Assembly: GCA_964006375.1 (NCBI GenBank)
Contig: OZ023270.1
Coordinates: forward strand, 55,782,536-55,846,535
DNA length: 64,000 nucleotides
Source of the DNA: Tillus elongatus
Taxonomy: Eukaryota > Arthropoda > Insecta > Coleoptera > Cleridae
Direction of reading: 5' to 3'
Part shown: positions 11,725 through 24,533 of the stretch, in pieces
Numbering within the stretch: the first letter of the stretch is position 1
How the letters are laid out: each line of letters opens with the position of its first letter
The notes under the pieces: model-generated
Database searches by the model: none
Told to the model about the DNA's origin: nothing
The model's input: only the letters and a program-made list of their open reading frames with translations
Made by a program: the position numbers and the translations under genes

Positions 11725-13228
11725 AGCTGGCCATTTTCTATCTCTTTACATGGGTAACTTTTCTATTAAAAAAGGTAGAGAAAAGCTTAAATAGGCAAAA
11801 TTGGGCAGAATCAGACAAGAAACTCATTCCCGCTTTTAGATTTGATGTACCTTTTTTGGTTCCTGAAAACACTGAAAATCGTCCTAATTTTGAAACTTAG
11901 ATAACTCGAAAACTATCGTAGTTAGAAAAAAAAAAGGATAAATTTATCATTGTTAGATATTTTGATGTAGAATTGAACTAGATTATCAAAATTCTCATCT
12001 CTGTCACTATTTCTGAAACTTACATATTTTTTTTAAATGGAAACCATAGTTGGCTGTGATCTCAAAAATAGCTTATTTGTTTCTGATTTCAACGATATAA
12101 CCATTTGTATTCTTCTCTTTTTTAATTTAGTCAAATTGCCCAAAACCTGAAATGTTTAGTAGAAATTACAAATAAAAGGTAGTAGGCGTTGGAAATAAAT
12201 ATGTATTAGTGTTATAGAATAAGAAAAAACTGCGTGAAACCATATTGTAAATAACAAATTAGTTATTTGTGTTTCTCCTTTTCTACTTTCGGCAAAAAGC
12301 ACGCATTTTATAAAGCAAATTACAAATCATAGTAGTAGGCTTTGAACAAAAATGTCATAAGTAGTTAATTTATACATGTCAAATAGTTTTAGCTGTTGTT
12401 TGCGCTAATGTATGTTTTTGTGTGGTGATGAATTGTATTTCCTAAAGAGAAATTTAAAATCTACAGCAACGAAGAAATGAATGACATGCTGTTTTGTTAT
12501 TATGTATGTAACAGAAATAGTGATGCGGCCAGTAACATGTATTTTGAGAAATACATGGAAAGAAAACAGCCAGACAAAAGGCTATTTTCGAAGATAGAAA
12601 CAAACTTAAAACAATATGGAGCATTTATAAAGCCAAGCAATTAAGAGATAAAATTCAGAGAGGAGGATGAAGAAAGTGTCTTAGCCTACACAAATTTTAA
12701 TTCAAATTCATCTGTACGAGAAACGGCAAATCAGTGTAATGTTTCGAAATAAAAACTCCGCCTAATTTTGAAACAACACCGCTTTAAGCCTCATGAATAT
12801 CACATTGGAAACACATTACACCCTGGTGATGGAGGACGACGAATACAATTTTGTAGGTGGTTACTGGAACAAACAGATAGAAATCCACTTTACAGAGACC
12901 ATTTTGTTTACCGATGAAGCGCGATTCAGTAATAACGGCATATTTAATAGACATAATAACGTGTACTGGGCTCAAGATAGTCCGTTTTTGACGGCAGAAA
13001 GAAGATATGAATGCAGTTTCTCTATGAATGTGTGGTGCGGGATTTTCTCTAATAAAATTATTGGTCCATTTTATTACAACTATAACTTAATGGCCAAATG
13101 TTTTTTTTAATTTGGAAAACGAATTGGAGAATATGCTAGATGAACTTCCATTTGCAATGTACCGAAAATTGCAATATTTTCATCATGACGGGGCACCTCC
13201 TCAGAATTCAAGTGCGGTGAGTGAATTC

Positions 13229-15750
13229 CAGTTGAGGAACTGGAAGAATGGTACGAAGATCTAGACAAGCTATTAAAGATGACAAAGAAAGAGGACATCA
13301 ACATAGTATTAGGTGATTTTAATGCCAAAATAGGCAAGGGACGATTCTCAAACTTGGTGGGAGAACATGGACTGGGCAATCGGAATGACATGGGATACAG
13401 GCTGCTGGAATTCTGCCAATGCTACGAAATGGTAAGAACCAATACTTGGTTTAAATTACCCCTTCGAAGGCTCTACACGGGGATTTCGCCACAACATACC
13501 TCTAGCAGAATTGAACGCAATCAAATTGATTATATCTTGATTAATCAAAGGTACCGTAATACTATCAAAAGCGCAAAAACATATCCAAGTGCTGATGCCA
13601 ACTCTAATCATAATCCCGTTGTGGCAAACTTCCACCCCAGATTAAAGGTAATAAAGAAAACTAGGTCCAAAACTAAACCCAACACACAAAGCCTGAGAAA
13701 TAAAACAACTAGAGATAAAGTTGCTACAGAGTTAAATAAGTGTCTCTCAGAAATAGACTGTCAACAAGCAAGCAGTACAACAGATACAAACAACTTATGG
13801 AAACCTATAAAGCAAATACTGATAAACACCACGGAAACACAGTTACCAAGAACACAGGGGAACAGAAAGAAGGATTAGATGACAGCGGAGATACTAGAAT
13901 TGATGGATGAACGAAGACGATACAAGAACAGAAATACATCGGAATACAAACGACTGAACAGTGAAATAAGAACAAAAATAAAGTTAGCAAAAGAGGACTG
14001 GATGAATGAGAGATGTAGGGTAATAGAGGAACTACAGGACAGACATAATTTTTTCAATATTTGCAGGGAAATTAGGGAATTTACGCATAGCGACAGGAAA
14101 CATTCACAACATCTACTAGAGGACAACAACGGACATCTAATACAGAGCACTCAAGATAAATTAAAGAAATGGGAAAGTTATATCAAGAACCTATTCGAAG
14201 AGGACAGAACCGAAGAACTTTTAGTCGAGAACGACGAAGGCCCAACAATTCTGAAGAGGGAAGTAGAAGTCGCCATTAAACAGCTTAAAATAAATAAAAG
14301 CCCAGGACCCTACGAAATTTACCCGGAGATATTGAAACTGATAAACGAGAACAACCTCGACTTACTTGTCTCCCTGTTTAATAAAATTTACAAGACAGGA
14401 AGAATACCAGACGAATGGAAGGAGTCGATCTTCGTACCTTTGCCCAAACAACCACACTCCCACAGATGCGCGGACTTTAGGCTGATAAGTCTTATGAGCC
14501 ATGCCCTTAAGATACTATTAAAAATATTACATAACAGGTTATTTAGAAGATGCGAAGCAGATATAGGACATGATCAGTTCGGTTTTAGGAGTGGTATGGG
14601 GACAAGAGAAGCGCTGTTTAGCCTACAAGTGTTGTGCCAGAAGTGCTACGATCAGCACAGGGACATCTTTCTCTATTTTGTCGATTTTGAGAAGGCCTTC
14701 GACCGAGTGAAGCATCCGAAATTGATAGACGCCCTACGAAATATAGGTCTAGATGGCAAGAGCTTAACATTAATCAAAAACTTATACCGATACCAAGTGG
14801 CCAAAATGGAGGGAGAAACTTCTAACAGCATAAATATTGGGAAATGAGTAACACAGGGGTGCGTATTGTCACCCATGTTGTTTAATCTGTATTCCGAGCT
14901 TCTGTTCAAAAAGGCTCTTGAGAAAGTTAGTGACGGTATAAAAGTAAATGGCGTTCGGATAAACACTATTAGATACGCCGCCGACACCGTATTAATGGCA
15001 GATACGGATACCGGCTTACAAAATATTCTAGATCAGCTAAATGAGACATGTTCGGAATTTGGAATGCGGATTAACGAGAGGAAAACGAAAATAATGGTAA
15101 TGCAGAGGAGACAGAATGTACCTATACCCTTCATTATAAATAATAACATATTACAACAGGTCAACCATTATAAATAGTTGGGATGCTGAAGAGACAGCCA
15201 ATTAAACCCAGAAAAAGAAAAAAATCCAGAATTGCACAAGCCAAAAGCAACTTTACAAAAATACGAAGCCTTCTTTGCGATTCGTATCTCGACATAAACC
15301 TAAAGTTAAGGTTAGCAAAATGCTACATATGGTCAGTCCTTCTGTATGGAGTAGAGACATGGACCTTAAAAATAACGAGCATGAATAAACTGGAAGCTTT
15401 GGAGATGTGGGTCTATAGGCGCATACTAAAAATACCATGGACAAGAGTGCGAAATGAAGAGGTCTTACGCAGAGTGAACAGAGATAGAGAGCTTCTCCAG
15501 GTTGTCAAGCGGAGGAAGCATGTCTGGGCCACTTATTGCGCAATCCCAAATATTATATCCCCCAGCTCATAATTAAAGGCAAACTAGAGGGGAAAATAAG
15601 TGTGAGCAGAAAGAAACTGTCATGGATGAGAAACATAATTTATTGGACAGGTCTGGGCTTTGAGAACTTGATGAGAGCGGCGGAAGATAGAGAGGAGTTT
15701 GCTGTTGTGGTCGCTAACCTCCATTAGTGGAGATGGCACCCAAAGAAGAA
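13229..15750 (+). mobile_element. 5'-truncated RTE-like non-LTR retrotransposon
   Basis: About 2.52 kb inserted in the transposase of element C. Both ends are flanked by the same 10 bp, GAGTGAATTC (13219-13228 and 15751-15760), a clear target-site duplication. The 3' end is a short GAAGAA-type repeat rather than poly(A), typical of RTE-like elements. The 5' end starts in the middle of the endonuclease domain, as expected from incomplete reverse transcription. Confidence 0.9.
13230..15572 (+). pseudogene. RTE-like endonuclease/reverse transcriptase (broken)
   Basis: Polyprotein for target-primed reverse transcription. The N-terminal part is the end of an AP-endonuclease domain: 'NIVLGDFNAKIGKG' (catalytic DFN), 'RNQIDYILIN' and a degenerate 'SNHNPVV' where S-D-H is expected. 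The reverse transcriptase follows: 'GRIPDEWKESIFVPLPK', 'DQFGFRSGMGT', 'YFVDFEKAFDRV' (first catalytic Asp), 'TQGCVLSPMLF'. The catalytic YADD motif reads YAAD ('RYAADTVLMA'), losing one metal-binding Asp. The C-terminal thumb ('LLYGVETWTL', 'LEALEMWVYRRILKIPWT') is in another frame. Frame 1 is continuous from 13230 to 15177 apart from a TAG at 13876 and a TGA at 14845; a shift follows near 15180. Confidence 0.9.
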
Positions 15751-16579
15751 GAGTGAATTCGTTAATCGACGCTTTCCCAATTGGATTGAAATACAGGACC
15801 AATATTGTGGCACGCTCGCCATATTTAACCCCACTCGACTTTTTTCTTTGGGGTACAATTAAAGACAAAGTCTATAAATCAAAGCCTGATAATGTAGAAG
15901 ATTTGATTGACAAAATAAATGTAGCAGTAAGAAGTATTCGACCTCAAACATTGACAAAGTTATCACGAGAGATAATTAGAAGATGCCAAAAGTGTATTGA
16001 AGTAAATGGTGGTCACTTTGAACAACTTCTCTCAAAATTGTTTCACGCTGTTTTTTCTTATTCTATAACAGTAATACATATTTATTTCCAACGCCTGCTA
16101 TATCTTATTTGCCATTTCTACTAAACATTTCAGTTTTTTGGGGCATTTTCACTAAATTAAAAAAGATAAGAATACAAATGCTTATATCGTTGAAATCAGA
16201 AAAAAAAGCTATTTTTGAGATCACAGCCAACTTTGGTTTCCATTTAAAAAAAATGTAAGTTTGTGTCATATTTCAGAAATCATGACAGTCATGAGAATTT
16301 TGATAATCTAGTTAAATTCTACATCAAAATATCCAGCAATGATAAGTTTATACTTTTTTTCTATCTACGATAGTTTTCAAATTATTTAAGTTTCAAAATT
16401 AGGACGATCTTCAGCTTTTTCAGGATATTTCAGGAACCAAAAAAAGTACATCAAATCTGACACAGGCAATAAGTTTAGTGTCTGATTCAGCTAAGTTTTG
16501 CCTATTTAAGCTTTTTTCTATCTCTTTTAATCAAAAAGTTACACCTGTAAAGAGATAGTAAATGGCCAGCCTGTATATT

Positions 16580-16690
16580 AAAATGTGTTCTAGAGGGCCC
16601 AGTTTGCGCTCATTTGAAGGCATTTTTTTCCAATTGCAAAGTCGCGATCTCCTTATATTAGTGAGTTTTTTAAAGAAAATTCCCAAAAAA
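16580..16690 (-). mobile_element. (TA)n-core element, 5' end fragment
   Basis: Contains the conserved block 'gggcccagtttgcgctcatttgaag' and an end resembling the family's 5' hairpin. It lies immediately right of element C and probably pairs with the 3' half at 6698-7194. Confidence 0.5.
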
Positions 16691-16777
16691 AAACCTAATA
16701 CCAAAATGGACTAATACATTGTATGTACTCTATTTGTAAATTAATAGAAAAGTTATTGGTTTAAGTTTTGTTCGAAG

Positions 16778-17094
16778 CCTCAGTAGTGCGCGGGTAAGAA
16801 CGTGTTCCTCTGTACGCAAGGGGCTCAGGTTCAGTCCCCAGGAGAAATGTCAAATTATTTTTGAGTATATACTGGAAATTACCACCAACCGAGGTTATGG
16901 CATTATGTTGGACTAGTCCTTCGGAGGGGGCATTAAGCCGTCGGTACCGTGAACCATGTTATGTTGACACGTTAAATATATCTGCTTTCCTCGCAGAGAG
17001 ATAGATAGATAGTGATTCGACAAATGTGAGGTGAAACTGCTCCCTGACGTCGGTGATTGGCCATAGTCTCGGAAAAGACTGACGTTAAAGAAAC
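16778..17094 (+). mobile_element. tRNA-derived SINE, diverged copy
   Basis: Same family as the SINEs at 22350, 24231, 48263 and 54161 but on the plus strand. The head is tRNA-like ('cctcagtagtgcgcgggtaagaacgtg', then GGTTCAGTCCC as a B-box-like site). The body contains 'ccttcggagggggc' and the tail 'gacgttaaagaaac'. The box A region is more diverged than in other copies. Confidence 0.7.
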
Positions 17095-17465
17095 AAATTT
17101 TATCAAAAATGTTTTGTTTAGACCAAGTCATTATATTTTAGAAATAAACATATACCTGTTGCTGCAACAACGTTTACCCGTCATTTGGTTGATGGTAAAC
17201 TCTGGTTGATAGTAATGCGTTTTTCTTGCATTCTCCCGATATGCACATCATATCTATTAGTTAGTCGCGAGTAAAATTCATCTTTGGCCTACTTTAGATT
17301 ACTTAAAATAGCAATAAATGTACCACACCACTGAATTCACAGCCAATAATACTAAACTGTTAGTTTTTGACTAATAAATCATGGCACTCGATACTTTGCA
17401 TAGAAAAATGAAAATAACAAAAACTAATGCTTTTGGGGATAGAGAATGCTTAACAACAAAAAAAC
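17095..17465. other. No recognised feature
   Basis: AT-rich sequence between a SINE and a (TA)n-core element; no coding frame or repeat match seen. Confidence 0.4.
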
Positions 17466-18578
17466 TCTGGACGCGGCAAGTGCGTTATGGTAGTGAATTT
17501 TCATTAAAATGTTTTTAACAGCAAATATGTTTTTTTTAAGAAAGCAGGCACCAAATTTAATTACCAGTATAATCAATATATTAGAAACAATGTGCCATGT
17601 TTCATCAAAATAACTTTATTGTTTGAAAATGTACAAAAATTTCCGAAAGTAAACTTAAATTGTTCCCGAAAAAAACTGGTTTTCTGGTCAACCTTATAGG
17701 TTAATAGCAAATTGATTTAAAATTTGAAGCATTTAATGAAAATTCGCTACCATAACGCACTTGCTGCGTCCAGAATTTCTTTTCTTACAAAGATGTATTA
17801 TATTTCGATGGAAAATACAAAAATTCAATAATATAGGGCGTGTTCGATTAAAAAAATTCACTAAAAAAAAGAAAATTTGAATCACCAACGACTTATGGGC
17901 CAGCCTGTAATTGTGGAAATATTTTTTAAGATGTAGCTTAAGGCACCCTACAATTAATGTATACAACTTTTTTTCGTAACTTGCATAATAACGGATAGAT
18001 TGCGCTTTAATGATTTTTTACGAAAATTCGACAAAAATGATATACCATAAAACGATAAACTCTATAGCCAACACTACTGCTAAAGCATCAGAGAAAGGGT
18101 CTATTTGAAATGAATTTTCTGGGAATATTTTAGTAAAATGAAGGACAATGACGATTGAAACTAAGAGCTTTGTAAAACATTATTCTTGAGACATTTTCCT
18201 TCCATAGATCATATTAATTTCAGGTTCATTACCTAAATATTAACAATTTTGACGTTTAAAATCGCGACTTTGACGTTTTGAGGAAAACCAAAATTTCTTT
18301 TTTTTTAATGCCTGTAGCTTTTTTGTCCTTTAACCTACAGCGCTAAATTTTGGTAGGTAGCTTACCTATAATGATATAAACCCGTGTACCAAATTTCGTT
18401 GTTAATTCCGGAGATTATTTTTTTTCGTTTTTTTTTCGAAAGAAAACACAAAATTTTCGGGGAAAACCTCGGCGAATTTTCATGGCTAATGAACTTATCC
18501 AAGCCGCTCGCGAAAGCAAGGTACTCACCTAATTTTATCAAAATCGGTCCATTATTTTTTTAGTTATAGGTGTGACAC

Positions 18579-18663
<85 letters not shown>

Positions 18664-18777
18664 GAAACCGACCTCGGATTTGGGTTCCAGGGGTCCTAAA
18701 TAGTGCTTATTTGAAGAAATTTTTACAAAATTCAAAAGTCGAGATCTCCTCATTTTTTTAAAGAAAATTCACTAAAA
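17466..18777 (-). mobile_element. (TA)n-core non-autonomous element, copy 2 (inverted to copy 1)
   Basis: Runs in the opposite direction to 5207-6558 and matches it along nearly the whole length, including the internal mariner-type terminus ('acttatgggccagcctgtaatt', 17893-17914) and an inner second copy of the 3' hairpin (about 17741-17776). The 3' end (CTGGACGCGGCAAGTGCGT) is at 17466; the (TA)n core is at 18584-18657; the 5' end (AAAGAAAATTCACTAAA) is at 18777. Confidence 0.6.
18584..18657. repeat. (TA)n core of copy 2
   Basis: Alternating TA tract between the conserved blocks. Confidence 0.95.
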
Positions 18778-19614
18778 TTATAATGATAGTACTTTGCGAT
18801 AGTTACATAATATATAGGCTGCTCAATAAAAAAAACTGAGAGAATTATGAATTTGTGTTTTGACTCACCCAGCAATAGATCTAATGAAAATTAACAAAAT
18901 CAATCATTTTTATACATTTTAACAAGAATGAAAAAGATACGACTGCAATAGATCATTGTTCTTGCACTCCTTTTAAATTATACCGGGCGCTGAACTTGTT
19001 ACGATTTTCATGGAAAATTGGTTATAACTCTTTAAACACCCGGTGTAATATATTACAACCCTATATTTTTGTAATGAGGAAGTGAAGCGGATTTCAAATT
19101 TAAATTAAAATACAGGGTGTTTTATTTAAAAATATAGAACTTTGTACTGGTACGGCGTTACGGAACAGCCTGTTGCATTGGAACTAAATTTAAAATATGA
19201 AGCTTAATGCTTGCCACGATCTCCACAATTTTTACTTTGATGCGTCAAAAGACATGGAATATACTGGACTTTAGCGTACTAATCAACCACCCTGCATATA
19301 AATAAATCAATAAACATGATGAAAATTGAAACTGAGCCCGGATATGGGTTCTACGGGGCCCAGTTTGCGCTCATTTGAAAAAATTTTTAGCAAATTTTTA
19401 ATTTAAAGTAAACGAAATCTAATTGCTTTATTAGTAATAGCATTGATTATCCGTAAAATTGCAAAGGTTTTAATTTACGGGTATTTACTTTGTACCCCAC
19501 TCGGAAATTATGTGACCTTTTTAATAACATTTGCAAGCATAACTCGCCATTAATACAATACGCTACCATAACGCACTTACTGCTCCAGTGCTTGTTGCTC
19601 TATATAGGGTGGCG
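18778..19614. other. Non-coding with fragments of the (TA)n-core family
   Basis: Two short pieces of the (TA)n-core family are visible: a 5'-type block at about 19318-19395 ('gatatgggttctacggggccc') and a 3' end at about 19558-19595 ('ctaccataacgcactta'). A transposon-terminus-like 'acagggtgttttattt' lies near 19111. No coding frame is convincing. Confidence 0.45.
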
Positions 19615-19659
19615 CATTGAAAACAAAACACCGATTTCCGTCCAGGGAAATTTTTTTCA

Positions 19660-20431
19660 AGAAAGTTTTTAAGAAGTTTTAGGACAAATTGCTGCAGATC
19701 CCACTTTGAGCACGAAAAAATTGGCCACTGTTTCAAACATCAAAAGAAGACCTATTCAGCGAATATTGAAGCATCATAAATTTCACCCGTATAAAATTCG
19801 TCTTGTACAACAACTGAATGAAGATTATTTTGATCGGTGGCTGTTTTATTAAAATCTACAGTCAATCGTCATAATTGTTGTTATTGGGCAGATAATAACC
19901 CAAGAAATTTTCACGAAGTCCACACTCAAACTCCACAGACATTGAATATCTGTACTGGCATTTTTGGAGACCGTTTAATCGGACCAGTTTTTCTTTATGG
20001 CAATTTGAGTGGGGAAACGTATTTGGAGTTAATAGAAGATATCGTTTACCCTCTACTAATTGACATTGTTGAAAATTATGATCGCTATCAAGAAAATCAA
20101 TTAGTGTTTCAACAAAATGGAGCTCCTCCGCATTTTTCACGAGTTTTTGAACAGATGGTTTGCAGAGCAATGGATTGGGCGTAGAGGTACTATTGAGTGG
20201 CCCCCTAGATCACCGGATTTAACCCATTTAGACTTGTTTCTATAGGGCCATTTAAAGAGTAGAATTTACGCAACAGAACCGGAGTCTCTGGAAGAATTAC
20301 GACGACGCATTTTTGAAGACTGCCGTCTAATAACTCCACAAATGCTCCAGAATGTGAAAGCTCGTTTTGAACAAAATTTGTACTTTTGTGTGGAAGCTGG
20401 TGGTCAACAATTTGAACACTTACTTAACTGA
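19660..20431 (+). pseudogene. Tc1/mariner-like transposase of element D, internally deleted
   Basis: Recognisable from 'GQIAADPTLSTKKLATVSNI' (second DNA-binding helix region) through 'QRILKHHKFHPYKI'. A jump follows from 'NEDYFDRW' straight to 'NRHNCCYWADNNPRNFHEV', so the segment that carries the first catalytic Asp is missing. The next block reads 'GIFGDRLIGPVF'. The second catalytic block is 'FQQNGAPPHFS', with Asn instead of Asp. After a frameshift come 'GTIEWPPRSPDLTHLDLFL' and a stop within the conserved 'WGHLK' position, then 'EAGGQQFEHLLN' and the stop at 20431. No functional N-terminus is present. Loss of two catalytic residues rules out activity. Confidence 0.85.
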
Positions 20432-20660
20432 ATAAAGATTTTTGAACGTTTGGTTTTGTTTTTTAGTTTTTTTTTAACGAAAAATTGACTAATTCGTGCA
20501 TTTCTTATCACAATGGATGAAATACGTTCTTGCAAACCCAGCTGTGAATAATTTTTAAACGAGTTGATAAAACTTCCAAAAAAATTAGTGTGCTGAATTC
20601 AGAAAAGAAAGAGCTTTCAAATGATGTAACACTCGACCCATGTTCCCTATTTTAAAAAAA

Positions 20661-21553
<893 letters not shown>

Positions 21554-21715
21554 ATAAGGGTTGTTATCACCACCCTTAAGGGATTGACGCGACAAACTTG
21601 TGTTTTATGTCAAAACATGTCCACCTCAATATTAAAATTGATGTGTTTCAGCGTTTCTTAAAAAAATATTCTCTGGACTCAAATCGGTCTGTTTCGTTTT
21701 CAATGCGCCAACCTG

Positions 21716-22349
21716 TATAATGGTATTTTACGTTTGCCTCTATATCGTTTAAAATATGAGAAATCAGGCATTCTCTTGCAATATGTTCTCTACGACCTGA
21801 TTTTTTATAAGAGTGTTTAATTTATCTTTATTTCAACCCCCACAATCTCTTTATATTCATAGATTAGAGGTCCCGTTTTTTGTCACAGTAATGATAAGGT
21901 ATTCATGAAATTGCTATCAGCAAAATTCTAGTATACTTTTAAAATATCTGTGCTGTTGTTCTCGTCCTGTCCGTATTCAAAAGCGACCTACTTGCGGTCC
22001 GGGGGTAGTTATCTTGATACGGCGCTTTTGTTCTCTGTTCTCGGGACAAAAATTACCTTATCAAAGACAACATAAGAAGCAGATTATTTTGCTGTGCAGA
22101 GTAAATGAAGACCCTATTTAAATAAAGAAAGGATAATATCTATTATAAGTTATTTCAACCAAACATAAAAGAAGCCAATTTTCCGCAATATATGCTATTA
22201 TTATATTCGGGGATTTTATGTATCATTCGAAATGGAAATGCAGCTTACCTCCCAGATAATAGCGCGAGTTCTAATGCCGTGACATGTCTAATAGAAATCT
22301 TTTCTCTAAAGTCAATTAGTGATGTCATTGTAGGGAACACGTAGTTTTT
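21716..22349. other. No recognised feature
   Basis: No coding frame, SINE or repeat family recognised on either strand. Confidence 0.4.
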
Positions 22350-22667
22350 GTTTCTTTAACGTCGGTCTACACCGACGCCAGGGAGCAGTTTCACCTCACT
22401 ATCCTGGAAATTTTACCGACCCCTGCCTTTCTGTAAGGAGGGTAGGGATCTTTAACGTGCACAATATCGCATGGATCGGGACCGACGGCCTTACGCCCCC
22501 TCCGAAGTGCGGAACGTGCAGACATTCAACTTGCTCAAATACAATGCCACAACCTCGGTTGATGTTAATGTTACAGTATTTACTGAGAAAGTGAAAGAAG
22601 AACCCTGGGATCGAGCCCAGTACCCCTCGGTTCAGAGGCACACGTTCTTACCACTGAACAACCGAGG
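22350..22667 (-). mobile_element. tRNA-derived SINE
   Basis: On the minus strand it begins CCTCGGTTGTTCAGTGGTAA (a box-A-like tRNA head), continues to a B-box-like GGGCTCGATCCCAGG, then a ~230-bp body ending 'gacgttaaagaaac'. Four other copies in the window share both ends. Length about 318 bp. Pol III transcription is inferred from the boxes. Confidence 0.8.
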
Positions 22668-22897
22668 TTGTCAACACATAGATAGCAGTTACCTATTACA
22701 CATATCAGTGTTTTCTTTATTTTCATTGAACCTACCTAATAGTAAATTTATAGTGTAAAATTCAGGAATATTTTTTTTAGTTTATAAAATTTTTACAATC
22801 TACTCTACAAGGAGTATTAAGTAAATATGTTACACGTATGTTCTAGTCGGAAAATAAAAATAAACCCAAAAGAAAGAAAATAAAAATAATTAAAAAT

Positions 22898-22901
<4 letters not shown>

Positions 22902-22968
<67 letters not shown>
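22902..22968. repeat. (TA)n at LINE 3' end
   Basis: The TA tract directly follows the 3' untranslated end of the jockey-like fragment on the minus strand, so it may be the expanded LINE tail. Confidence 0.9.
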
Positions 22969-22971
<3 letters not shown>

Positions 22972-23740
22972 AATAATGCAAAGCGTGTGAGGAGAAGCCT
23001 ACCAATGTCGGCACTCCCTCTCGGACAACACTGAATTGTTAATTTAGTAGGTCTCTTGGCCAGGTTCTTCTTAAGCGTCTCTCGTAGAAAGAGTCTTCAG
23101 AGAGTTGTTCTATGAGGGTATTCTCGTGGCCAGGCAACTTTGCGTGATAATTTTGGGCGTATCTTCGAATTTCTTCATGAACGAAAGGGATTTTGAGATC
23201 TTGATGTAAGGTAAGGTTGGAAACGTACCATGGAGCATTTACTATTGAGCGAAGTATTTTGGATTGCTGTCTTTGTATAATTCGGATATTTGTTGCCTCC
23301 CCAAAACTGGATTCCGTAGGTCCAGATTGGTTTTAAAAAAGCCTTGTAGATCAATAGCTTGTTGCTGATGGTGAGCTTTGATTTTCTTTCTAGGAGCCAG
23401 TGCATCTGACGAACCTTAAAATTTATTTGTGCTTTCTTTGACTGTATATGCTTTTTCCACGTTAAGCGTTGATCAAGATGTATACCAAGATATTTTGCTT
23501 CAGTGTTTACATGTATGTGGTTGTTGAATATAGTTAGTTAGTTAGCAGATCGTATTTTTATTAGTAAATGTTACTTGAACTTATTTGCTTTAATTTACGC
23601 TGAAACGCCATTTCTTAAACCATTTACTGATCTCGTCCAAGTGTTGTTGTAAGTTTTGTGAAGCTATCTCGCCTTTTTTGGATGCGATGATAGTATTGCA
23701 ATAGAATCAGCAAAAGTAGCAAGTGTTGTGTTATCTCAGG
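22969..23740 (-). pseudogene. Jockey-like non-LTR retrotransposon, 3' fragment
   Basis: 5'-truncated LINE: only the end of the reverse transcriptase and its thumb remain. Reading on the minus strand, the polymerase motif region appears as 'TTLATFADSIAILSSHPKK' (the family has ATFADDTA, so the second Asp is Ser). It is followed by 'QNLQQHLDEISKWFKKWRF'. Downstream is a conserved 'WLLERKSKLTISNKLLIYKA' and 'LKPIWTYGIQFWG', typical of jockey elements. The C-terminus is degraded, with frameshifts around 23290 and 23440-23600. The last block matches jockey C-termini ('HEEIRRYAQ', 'ERRLKKNLARDLLN') and ends near 23040. It is not functional. Confidence 0.85.
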
Positions 23741-23978
23741 AATATGGTTGCGGTAGAAAATTTTTGTGTACCAGCTTAGCATCGTGGTATATAAGCGGTG
23801 GTCTCTTGATATACAAACTTGACGTTTCGTCTATACCACCGGTACACATGTTGAAGGCCATATGGTAGCGGTCGAAGTAATGTTCTCTGCAGGTCTTTTT
23901 GGGCCCTTTACAGAATTGTAATTTTGGGTTTTTAAATCGAACAAAATGGAACACAGCTTGCATAAGAAATAAACATTT

Positions 23979-24022
23979 CGGGACGCCGCAAGTGCGTTAT
24001 AGTAGCGAATTTTCATAAGAAT
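23979..24022 (-). repeat. Solo 3' end of (TA)n-core element
   Basis: Complement of the 3' end: GACGCCGCAAGTGCGTTATA followed by 'gtagcgaattttcat'. No core or 5' end was seen next to it. A minus-strand frame at 23736-23963 just beside it (contains CREHYFDRYHMAF) is unassigned. Confidence 0.55.
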
Positions 24023-24230
24023 TGTACACTACTATTATATGGCATATTAGTTAATAAAGTTAATACTTTAAACTTGATGGTAGGAGGATGGACGACTGTG
24101 ATTCTTCTAAATTGTATAATAAAGTAGATCTAAAATTAATACGACGGTATAATCAAAGTTTTTACACGTACGAAAACACGTACAAGAGTCGTGACTTTAC
24201 TCACCATAATATCTGGATCATTTTCTGGAC

Positions 24231-24533
24231 ACCACCGACGCCAGGGAGCAGTTTCCCCTGACTATCCTGGAAATTTTTGCCGAACCCCTGCCTTTCTGTA
24301 AGGAGGGTAGGGATCTTTAACGTGCCCAACATTGCATAGACACGGGACCGGCGGCTTTACGCCCCCTCCGAAGGGCGGAACGTGCAGACATTCAACTTGC
24401 TCAAACACAATGCCAGAATCTCGGTTGATGTTAATTTTACAGTTTGTACTGAAAAAGTGAAAGGAGTACCCTGGGATCGAACCCAGTACCCTTCGAATCA
24501 GAGGCACACGTTCTTACCCCTGAACCACCAAGG
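24231..24533 (-). mobile_element. tRNA-derived SINE
   Basis: Same family as 22350-22667. The B-box-like site GGTTCGATCCC is perfect here and the A-box region is close to consensus. The extreme 3' tail (the 'gacgttaaagaaac' part) is missing. It abuts the BEL/Pao fragment that follows. Confidence 0.8.

Larger units (their letters stand above)
12477..16038 (+). pseudogene. Tc1/mariner-like transposase of element C, interrupted
   Basis: Probable start at ATG 12477 (MNDMLFCYYVCNRNSD), giving a helix-turn-helix N-terminus of the DUF4817 sort that runs to 'NLKQYGAFIKPSN' before a stop. The segment 12793-13110 has the first catalytic Asp block 'ILFTDEARFSNNG' and 'MNVWCGIFSNKIIGPF'. The next frame has 'FHHDGAPPQNSS' (second Asp). 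The coding text then breaks at 13228, where a LINE is inserted, and resumes at 15761. The last part (to about 16038) has 'SPYLTPLDFFLWGTIKD' (third Asp retained; the usual SPDL is SPYL) and ends 'NGGHFEQLL'. Frameshifts besides the insertion show it was decaying anyway. Confidence 0.85.

Noticed and set aside
16778..17094. tRNA genes at SINE heads
   Set aside because: tRNA-like boxes are present but each is followed by the same ~230-bp body, so they are SINE promoters rather than tRNA genes.
23736..23963. Possible host exon (minus strand, contains CREHYFDRYHMAF)
   Set aside because: No splice context, no recognised domain, and it lies among transposon fragments; kept only as a remark.
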